Source: an uncultured Clostridia bacterium
GTDB taxonomy: Bacteria; Bacillota; Clostridia; Christensenellales; UBA1242
Assembly: GCA_900554955.1 (NCBI GenBank)
Contig: USJH01000021.1
Coordinates: 1 to 10,919 of the forward strand
DNA: 10,919 nucleotides
Direction: 5' to 3'
The notes under the pieces were generated by a model that saw nothing but the letters and a program-made list of their open reading frames with translations, did no database searches and was not told the origin of the DNA. Position numbers and translations under genes: made by a program. This document shows, one piece after another, positions 6,686 through 10,919 of the stretch. The stretch's first letter is position 1; every line of letters starts with the position of its first letter.

Positions 6686-6705
6686 AACAATCAAATATCT
6701 TTCAA
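6677..6705 (-). promoter_or_regulatory. Lipoprotein gene promoter
   Basis: Read on the minus strand: TTGAAA (6700-6705), 17 bases, then a perfect TATAAT (6677-6682). The -10 lies within the 13-base palindrome GGATATTATATCC (6673-6685). Confidence 0.8.
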
Positions 6706-6734
6706 GTAAAAATTAAATTTTTATATAAAATTTG

Positions 6735-6757
6735 CAAAACAATGCTTTATTGTTTTG
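6735..6757. promoter_or_regulatory. Inverted repeat at the aconitase X promoter
   Basis: CAAAACAAT (6735-6743) and ATTGTTTTG (6749-6757) form a perfect 9-bp inverted repeat around a 5-base centre. The right arm enters the -35 box (6755-6760). No U-run follows it and no transcript ends here, so an operator is more plausible than a terminator. Confidence 0.5.
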
Positions 6758-6782
6758 AAAAAGAGCGCAAAAAGTTTATAAT
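6755..6782 (+). promoter_or_regulatory. Aconitase X operon promoter
   Basis: TTGAAA (6755-6760), a 16-base spacer and TATAAT (6777-6782) predict a start near 6789 and a leader of about 28 bases, ending in the AAGGGGG ribosome binding site (6805-6811). Confidence 0.7.
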
Positions 6783-6816
6783 CAAATTATCAAAAAAATA
6801 TTTTAAGGGGGAAAAT

Positions 6817-8091
6817 ATGAAACTTACCGAAGAACAACAAGCCATTCTTAACGGAAGTGAAGGCGAAACAAAAGCAAAAATAATGCGCACACTTGTTGAG
6901 TTTGGTGATATTTTTGGTGCAAAAAGACTTGTTCCAGTTTCCACAAACGGACACCTTGTAACATCTTTTGGAATTGGACTTTTAAAACCTGTTTATCGCA
7001 TTATGGACGAAATTATTGATGCTGGACTTAAGACTCCATATCCATTCACAGTTGATCCACGCCCTATCGACTATGAAAACGTTAAAGTTGGGCTTTTAAA
7101 CAAATTGATTTTCAGCAAAATTATGTATTCACAACAAAAACACTATGAAGATCAACTTTCAAAAATTGGGCTTAAAAATTCAAATGCATTTACTTGCACT
7201 TGCTATCTTCCAGAAGTTGGCAACACTCCAAAATATGGTGACATTTTGTCTTGGGCTGAAAGCAGTGCTGTTGTTTTTGCAAACTCTGTTCTTGGTGCAA
7301 GATGCAACCGCAACAGCGGAATGCTTGACATTTTCGGATCTCTTCTTGGGCTCGTTCCAGAATTTGGACTTTTAACCGATGAAGGAAGAAAGGCTGATTG
7401 GGTTGTTGAAATTAAAACTTCTTCTCTTCCTGAAGCACAAATTCTTGGAAGCGCAATTGGAATGAAGGTTATGGCAGATGTTCCTTTTGTTAAAGGTCTT
7501 GACAAATATCTTGGAACCGAGCTTAACGACCAAGCTATTTCATATTTAAAAGATTTTGGTGCAGCAACAGCATCAAATGGTGCGGTTGGTCTTTATCACA
7601 TTGAAAACCTTACACCAGAAGCAAAAAAATATGGCGAAAAACTTTTGAAAGAAAATGTTAAAACCTATGTTATTGACGATGCAGAACTTGAAAGAGTTTA
7701 TAAAAGTTATCCAGTTATGTGGAAAAACGAAAATGCAAAACCAACCCTTTGCTTTATCGGTTGCCCACACTTGACTTTTGATCAACTTGTTTCATGGGAA
7801 CATAAAATTGAAGAAGGATTGAAAAATTCTGGAAGAAAAAAAGTTAAAGTTCGCACAATAATGACAACCGCTCCAGACGTTCTCTCCCGCTTCAAAAGAA
7901 CTGAAGAATATGCAAAACTTATCAGTTTTGGAGTAAAAATCTCTTCAATTTGTCCGCTTATGTATACAAATAACCCAATTGCGGGAAGCAAACCAATCAT
8001 TACAAATAGCAATAAACTTAGAACCTATTCAAAATCAAGATATTATAAAGATGCCGACATTTTGAAACAAATTTGCGGAGGTGAAAGATAA
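6817..8091 (+). CDS. Aconitase X large (catalytic, DUF521) subunit
   Basis: The product is 424 residues. The ATG at 6817 follows AAGGGGG by 5 bases; the frame is open further upstream, but that extension would run through the promoter. Family hallmarks are FTCTCYLPEVGNTPKYGD (125-142), WAESSAVVFANSVLGARCNR (146-165), IGCPHLT (314-320), and a C-terminal ICPLMYT...GSKPIITNSNK (378-400). Candidate iron-sulphur ligands are among Cys127, Cys129, Cys163, Cys316 and Cys379. The aconitase X enzymes known to me dehydrate cis-3-hydroxy-L-proline (bacterial) or mevalonate 5-phosphate (archaeal modified mevalonate pathway). The unfused two-subunit form seen here resembles the archaeal arrangement, but no hydroxyproline or isoprenoid gene lies nearby, so the substrate stays open. 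It overlaps the small subunit by one base (TAATG). Confidence 0.9.
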   Translation: MKLTEEQQAILNGSEGETKAKIMRTLVEFGDIFGAKRLVPVSTNGHLVTSFGIGLLKPVYRIMDEIIDAGLKTPYPFTVDPRPIDYENVKVGLLNKLIFSKIMYSQQKHYEDQLSKIGLKNSNAFTCTCYLPEVGNTPKYGDILSWAESSAVVFANSVLGARCNRNSGMLDIFGSLLGLVPEFGLLTDEGRKADWVVEIKTSSLPEAQILGSAIGMKVMADVPFVKGLDKYLGTELNDQAISYLKDFGAATASNGAVGLYHIENLTPEAKKYGEKLLKENVKTYVIDDAELERVYKSYPVMWKNENAKPTLCFIGCPHLTFDQLVSWEHKIEEGLKNSGRKKVKVRTIMTTAPDVLSRFKRTEEYAKLISFGVKISSICPLMYTNNPIAGSKPIITNSNKLRTYSKSRYYKDADILKQICGGER

Positions 8092-8537
8092 TGAAAAACG
8101 AATTTAAAGGACGTGTAATCTGCGAAGGCGAGTATGAAGGTGAATGCATTGTTTCTCATCAAGGGTTAAACACTCTTGCAACTTTCCAAAAATCCGCACT
8201 TAAAAATGCAAAAAAAATTATTGGCTCAGATCAAAACAACCCAGACGTTTATGGAAAAAATCTTACTGGAATTGCACTAATTTTGCCACAGACAATTGGT
8301 TCAACAACTGGCGGACTCGTTATTCAGACAATATGCCAAATGGGAATCAACCCTGCTGCACTTTTATTCTCTGGAGAAATTGATTCGCTTGCAGCTTCTG
8401 GTGTTATTCTTGCAAAGAACTGGGAAAATTCTAAAATTATTGCGATTGATAAACTTGGTGACGACATTTTAAATGAAATTCACTCAGGTGAAAAAATTCG
8501 CATTTCTAAAGACGGAACTGTAACCGTTTTAGAATAA
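8091..8537 (+). CDS. Aconitase X small (swivel, DUF126) subunit
   Basis: The product is 148 residues, corresponding to the swivelling domain that closes over the active site of the large subunit. Visible motifs are DQNNPDVYGKNLTGIALILP (47-66), GSTTGG (70-75) with Ser71 at the position used catalytically in aconitase-type swivel domains, and INPAALLFSGEIDSLAASG (86-104). Its ATG shares the A of the large-subunit TAA, and a strong GGAGGTG site (8077-8083) sits 7 bases ahead, so the subunits should be made in equal amounts. Both are needed for a working dehydratase. The protein ends about 95 bases before a bidirectional terminator. Confidence 0.92.
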   Translation: MKNEFKGRVICEGEYEGECIVSHQGLNTLATFQKSALKNAKKIIGSDQNNPDVYGKNLTGIALILPQTIGSTTGGLVIQTICQMGINPAALLFSGEIDSLAASGVILAKNWENSKIIAIDKLGDDILNEIHSGEKIRISKDGTVTVLE

Positions 8538-8631
8538 AAAACGCAAAATCATTAAAATTTTATTGAAAAATGCAATAAAATGCATAAATTTATTGAAATT
8601 TATGAGAAATTTACAAAATATCAACAAAAAT

Positions 8632-8660
8632 AAAAGCAGCAATTTATTTGCTGCTTTTTT
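8632..8660. terminator. Bidirectional terminator between aconitase X and epimerase
   Basis: An 11-bp stem AAAAGCAGCAA (8632-8642) / TTGCTGCTTTT (8648-8658) has a 5-base loop and a T-run to 8660. On the minus strand the left A-rich flank gives a U-tract. The hairpin overlaps the last codons and stop of the convergent epimerase gene. Confidence 0.88.
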
Positions 8661-9639
8661 CATTTATTGATTTCCTAAATGCAATTTCATCTTCTAACAT
8701 TTGTCTTATGTCTCGAAATTTATGATTTCCATATACACTTAAAAGATGTGTGTTATCACACACATTTTTTGCAACATCACCCGACTTTTTGTTTCCAAAA
8801 CAATAATCAATTTTTTTGTTTAATATTTCTTCGGTTTGATTTATGATTTGCAAAACAGAAAAACCATTTCCCGACATTCCAACATTTATTGTGTCAAAAT
8901 GAGCTTTTTGTTTTTCAAGAACATTGCATACAATTTCAGCAAGGTCTTCAACATGAAAATAGTCTCGAATTGGTGTTCCGTCTTTTGTGTTATGATTGTT
9001 TCCATTAAGCACAAGTTTCTTATTCTCAATTGCACTTTTGCAAACAAGTGACACTAAATTTAGTTTATGCTTCTTTGAATTATCACCAAGCATATATTTT
9101 GTATTCGCTGAAACCGGGTTTGAAAATCTGAAAATTGTAAATGTCATGTTTGTGTTTTCTTTTGCAAAAAGCTTGATTTCTTCTTCTCCAAGCTGTTTTG
9201 TTTTTGCATATGGAGAAACTGGAGCATATTTTTCATTTTCTTTACCACAATTTCCATATACTGTAATGCTTGATGCAAAGGCAAAGTGTTTTGCTCCATA
9301 TTTCTTTGATAAAAGTAACACATTTTCAAGACTTTTCATATTGTTTGAAAAGTATTCATTCTCTTTTTCAAAGCTCTCACCGACATATTTCCTTGCAGCC
9401 AAATGAATGATTGTATCAAACTTTTCAGTTTTAAAAACCTCTTCCAATTGATTCAAATTGCACACATCAAGTTTTTTAAATTTTAGATTTTGAAATTCTT
9501 TCTGCAAAAAGTGGACATGCGAAACATAGGCGTTTTTCAAATCGTCTATAACAAAAACCTCATATCCTTTTTCCAATAATTTAACAGAGATGTTGGTTCC
9601 AAGAAAACCAGCACCACCGGTGATTAAAATATTTTTCAT
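8644..9639 (-). CDS. galE: UDP-glucose 4-epimerase-like NAD-dependent epimerase
   Basis: The product is 331 residues, typical of the extended short-chain dehydrogenase family. The N-terminal Rossmann motif is GGAGFLG (8-14), with Asp32-Asp33 to bind the NAD ribose. The catalytic set is Ser123/Ser124 with Tyr144 and Lys148 (YAKTK). The DGTPIRDYFHVEDLA segment (220-234) is characteristic of GalE. It interconverts UDP-glucose and UDP-galactose or a related UDP-sugar, feeding cell-surface glycan synthesis. The start MKNILITGG is the family start. The frame is open up to 9756, but that extension overlaps rpsR and is not GalE-like. No ribosome binding site precedes the ATG, and the T-tract of the upstream rpsR terminator ends only 9 bases before it, so how it is expressed is unclear. 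Confidence 0.9.
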   Translation of the reverse strand: MKNILITGGAGFLGTNISVKLLEKGYEVFVIDDLKNAYVSHVHFLQKEFQNLKFKKLDVCNLNQLEEVFKTEKFDTIIHLAARKYVGESFEKENEYFSNNMKSLENVLLLSKKYGAKHFAFASSITVYGNCGKENEKYAPVSPYAKTKQLGEEEIKLFAKENTNMTFTIFRFSNPVSANTKYMLGDNSKKHKLNLVSLVCKSAIENKKLVLNGNNHNTKDGTPIRDYFHVEDLAEIVCNVLEKQKAHFDTINVGMSGNGFSVLQIINQTEEILNKKIDYCFGNKKSGDVAKNVCDNTHLLSVYGNHKFRDIRQMLEDEIAFRKSINEKSSK

Positions 9640-9648
9640 GGCGCACAC

Positions 9649-9672
9649 AAAAAAAGACTCTTGCGAGTCTTT
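9649..9672 (-). terminator. Terminator of the rpsF-ssb-rpsR operon
   Basis: An 8-bp stem AAAGACTC (9653-9660) / GAGTCTTT (9665-9672) has a tetraloop that reads GCAA on the minus strand, followed there by seven U (9649-9655). It lies between the rpsR stop and the galE start. Confidence 0.88.
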
Positions 9673-9676
9673 AAAA

Positions 9677-9955
9677 TTAGTTATTTTTGTAAGGAAGAAG
9701 AGCCATAACTCTTGCTTTCTTGATTGCGTTTGTAAGTTCTCTTTGATGTTTTGCACAAACGCCAGTTGTTCTTCTTGGAATGATTTTTCCTTTTTCAGTC
9801 ATATATTTTCTGAGTCTTTGAACATCTTTATAGTCGATTGATTCAACTTTGTCTGCGCAGAAAGCACAAACTTTTTTAGGACTCTTTCTAACTTTTTTAG
9901 GATTTTTATCATCATAAGAAGCATTGTTATTGTTATTTTTAACTTGCTTTTTCAT
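9677..9955 (-). CDS. rpsR: Small ribosomal subunit protein bS18
   Basis: The product is 92 residues. An Asn/Lys-rich N-terminal tail precedes the conserved core: [33 protein letters not shown]. Cys30, Cys33, Cys67 and His70 form a potential zinc site, the so-called C+ form of bS18. It binds with bS6 on the platform of the 30S subunit. A GGAG ribosome binding site precedes the ATG. It is last in the operon rpsF-ssb-rpsR, the standard order in Bacillota, 27 bases after ssb. Confidence 0.97.
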   Translation of the reverse strand: MKKQVKNNNNNASYDDKNPKKVRKSPKKVCAFCADKVESIDYKDVQRLRKYMTEKGKIIPRRTTGVCAKHQRELTNAIKKARVMALLPYKNN

Positions 9956-9982
9956 AATTTCTCCTTTTGCTAGAACTAGCGA

Positions 9983-10393
9983 TTAAAATGGAAGGTTGTC
10001 ATCATCAATTGGTTCAAACTTTGTGACAACTTCGTCGTTTTTTGTTGGTTTTGTTGACTCTGCTTCTTCTCCACCATTTCTTGTTGACAAGAATTCAACT
10101 TCATCTGCAATGATTTCAGTGATAAATCTTCTTGTTCCGTCTGGTGCATCATATTGACGAGTTTGAATTGTTCCAGAAACACCCGCCTTGCTTCCTTTTT
10201 TCAAGAATTTATAGCAGTTGTCTGCAAGACCTCTCCAAACGATGATAGGCAAAAAGTCTGCTTCACGTTCTCCGTCATTTCCTGTAAAACGACGTTGAAC
10301 TGCCAAAGTGAATTTGCAAAGTGAAACTCCACTGTTGGTTGTTGTAAGTTCTGGATCCTTTGTTAAGTTTCCAATAAGAAATACTCTATTCAT
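9983..10393 (-). CDS. ssb: Single-stranded DNA-binding protein
   Basis: The product is 136 residues. The OB-fold starts MNRVFLIGNLTKDPEL and continues through FLPIIVWRGLADNCYKFLKKG to about residue 105. A short disordered linker then leads to the acidic tail DDDNLPF, which recruits repair and replication partners. It coats single-stranded DNA as a tetramer. A GAGGAAAA ribosome binding site precedes the ATG. It lies between rpsF and rpsR, 18 bases after rpsF, so its supply is tied to ribosomal protein synthesis and probably to S6:S18 autoregulation. Confidence 0.97.
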   Translation of the reverse strand: MNRVFLIGNLTKDPELTTTNSGVSLCKFTLAVQRRFTGNDGEREADFLPIIVWRGLADNCYKFLKKGSKAGVSGTIQTRQYDAPDGTRRFITEIIADEVEFLSTRNGGEEAESTKPTKNDEVVTKFEPIDDDNLPF

Positions 10394-10411
10394 AATATTT
10401 TCCTCTTTACT

Positions 10412-10693
10412 TTATTTTGCTGTGATCATATGACGAACAACTCCGTCCATGATAAGCAATTGACTGTCAAGAACTTGTGGGAGTGTTACAGGTGCTTCAA
10501 AGTTTACAAGCACATAGTATCCTTCGTTTTTATATGCGATTGGATATGCATATTTACGAATTCCCCATTTGTCAGCTTCTTGTGCCTTTCCACCATTGTT
10601 GTTGATAAGGTCGTTAACTTTAGAAATGATTTCTTCTCTCTTTTCGTCTGAAACCTGAGCGTCAATGATGTATAAAAGTTCATATGCTTTCAT
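10412..10693 (-). CDS. rpsF: Small ribosomal subunit protein bS6
   Basis: The product is 93 residues, beginning MKAYELLYIIDAQVSDEKREE, with the conserved KWGIRKYAYPIAYKNEGYYVLVNFEA strand region. The ATG at 10693 is chosen because AGGAGG lies about 10 bases upstream and residues before it do not resemble bS6; the open frame to 10768 passes through the structured leader. The protein joins bS18 on the 30S platform. It is first in the operon, behind a strong promoter and a candidate autoregulatory leader. Confidence 0.96.
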   Translation of the reverse strand: MKAYELLYIIDAQVSDEKREEIISKVNDLINNNGGKAQEADKWGIRKYAYPIAYKNEGYYVLVNFEAPVTLPQVLDSQLLIMDGVVRHMITAK

Positions 10694-10700
10694 AATTTTT

Positions 10701-10777
10701 CTTCCTCCTTTTGGACTCATTCGGCTCGAAACTCGCATTTTGCACGCATGCAAAACCTTTCCGAGCAAGGAACTGAT
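10701..10777 (-). ncRNA. Candidate S6:S18-binding leader of rpsF mRNA
   Basis: The leader can fold so that UUCCUU (10767-10772) pairs with AAGGAG of the ribosome binding site (10705-10710, one G-U). Directly stacked on it is GCUCG (10762-10766) with CGAGC (10724-10728), extended past a bulged G by AAA/UUU. An apical hairpin, UUUUGCA-UGCG-UGCAAAA (10738-10755), tops it. A 13-base bulge on the 3' side opens with the CCG trinucleotide (10722-10724). A CCG in a bulge beside the main stem is the known recognition feature of S6:S18 leaders, so excess S6:S18 could lock up the ribosome binding site. The fold is by eye. Confidence 0.6.
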
Positions 10778-10783
10778 ACAATG

Positions 10784-10812
10784 ATTATATCAAACCTTTT
10801 TTCAATTTGCAA
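10784..10812 (-). promoter_or_regulatory. rpsF-ssb-rpsR promoter
   Basis: Read on the minus strand: TTGCAA (10807-10812), 17 bases, then TATAAT (10784-10789) preceded by TGA, an extended -10. The start is predicted near 10777, giving a leader of about 84 bases. Confidence 0.8.
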
Positions 10813-10861
10813 CAATTTCTTGTTTTTTTATTTATTTTTGGTTTTATGTTTGTTCGATTTG

Positions 10862-10890
10862 TTGACATTTTAAAATATAATATGTAATAT
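10862..10890 (+). promoter_or_regulatory. Plus-strand promoter facing out of the window
   Basis: TTGACA (10862-10867), a 17-base spacer and TAATAT (10885-10890) with a TG just before it. An inverted repeat ATAATAT-gta-ATATTAT (10877-10893) covers the -10. The gene it would serve lies past the right edge; the ATG at 10915 has no ribosome binding site and only one further base pair of context, so it is not called. Confidence 0.5.
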
Positions 10891-10919
10891 TATTTATATA
10901 TAAAATCTCTTTTTATGGA

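Noticed and set aside
6625-6816. N-terminal extension of the aconitase X large subunit to 6625
   Set aside because: It would run through the lipoprotein start, both promoters and the inverted repeats; the ATG at 6817 has a strong ribosome binding site and matches the family start.
8584-8603. Inverted repeat ATAAATTT-attg-AAATTTAT after the swivel subunit
   Set aside because: It is pure A/T in an A/T-rich spacer, so chance is likely, and a much stronger terminator lies just beyond.
8996-9406. Possible 136-codon plus-strand gene opposite galE
   Set aside because: It is the Phe/Ser-rich antisense shadow of an AT-rich gene, without a ribosome binding site.
9640-9756. N-terminal extension of the epimerase
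   Set aside because: It reads through the terminator hairpin and the 3' end of rpsR in another frame, and the extra residues are not part of the GalE fold.
10694-10768. N-terminal extension of bS6
   Set aside because: It covers the structured leader and ribosome binding site; bS6 proteins begin at MKAYELL.
1-10919. Recoding of TGA to tryptophan, suggested by every stop in the window being TAA
   Set aside because: Trp codons checked in LemA, ABC-F and the ASCH protein are TGG and no gene needs TGA as sense; TAA preference is normal in AT-rich genomes.
1-10919. CRISPR array, insertion sequence, prophage or toxin-antitoxin module
   Set aside because: No regularly spaced repeats, transposase or integrase motifs, terminal repeats or paired small antitoxin-like genes were found on either strand.

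Overview
This is an AT-rich bacterial chromosomal window (about two thirds A+T by eye). Strong TTGACA/TATAAT-type promoters, GGAGG-type ribosome binding sites and exclusive use of TAA stops suggest a low-GC Gram-positive (Bacillota, probably an uncultured Clostridia- or Bacilli-like lineage). That placement is inference. No rRNA, tRNA, CRISPR array, transposon or phage gene is visible.

Layout, left to right. (1) 1-2381, minus strand: lemA followed directly by a DUF2207 membrane protein that starts with TTG right after the lemA stop and runs off the left edge. (2) 2509-3288, plus strand: a RadC-family protein. It diverges from lemA through overlapping back-to-back promoters and ends at a bidirectional terminator (3441-3471). 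(3) 3488-6093, minus strand: a three-gene operon transcribed ASCH-domain protein, then ABC-F ATPase, then cytoplasmic gluzincin-like peptidase. It has a strong promoter that appears to make a leaderless ASCH mRNA. The ABC-F reading frame is broken by one in-frame TAA. (4) 6213-6653, minus strand: a small predicted lipoprotein with its own promoter and terminator. (5) 6817-8537, plus strand: the two subunits of an aconitase X (DUF521 large subunit, DUF126 swivel subunit) overlapping by one base. (6) 8644-9639, minus strand: a GalE-type UDP-sugar 4-epimerase. (7) 9677-10693, minus strand: the conserved rpsF-ssb-rpsR operon, with a strong promoter and a leader that can fold like the autoregulatory S6:S18-binding leader. 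The last ~100 bases hold a plus-strand promoter for a gene beyond the window.

How the parts relate: rpsF-ssb-rpsR is housekeeping. lemA-DUF2207 is a common pairing of membrane proteins. The aconitase X pair is the only clear metabolic enzyme complex, and its substrate cannot be fixed from context: cis-3-hydroxy-L-proline and mevalonate 5-phosphate are the two activities known to me for the family. No coherent new multi-gene system is evident. The most notable points are the interrupted ABC-F gene, the leaderless ASCH operon, the inverted repeats lying exactly on promoter elements, the RadC protein that lacks the JAMM glutamate, and an epimerase gene whose start codon abuts the terminator of the upstream ribosomal operon.
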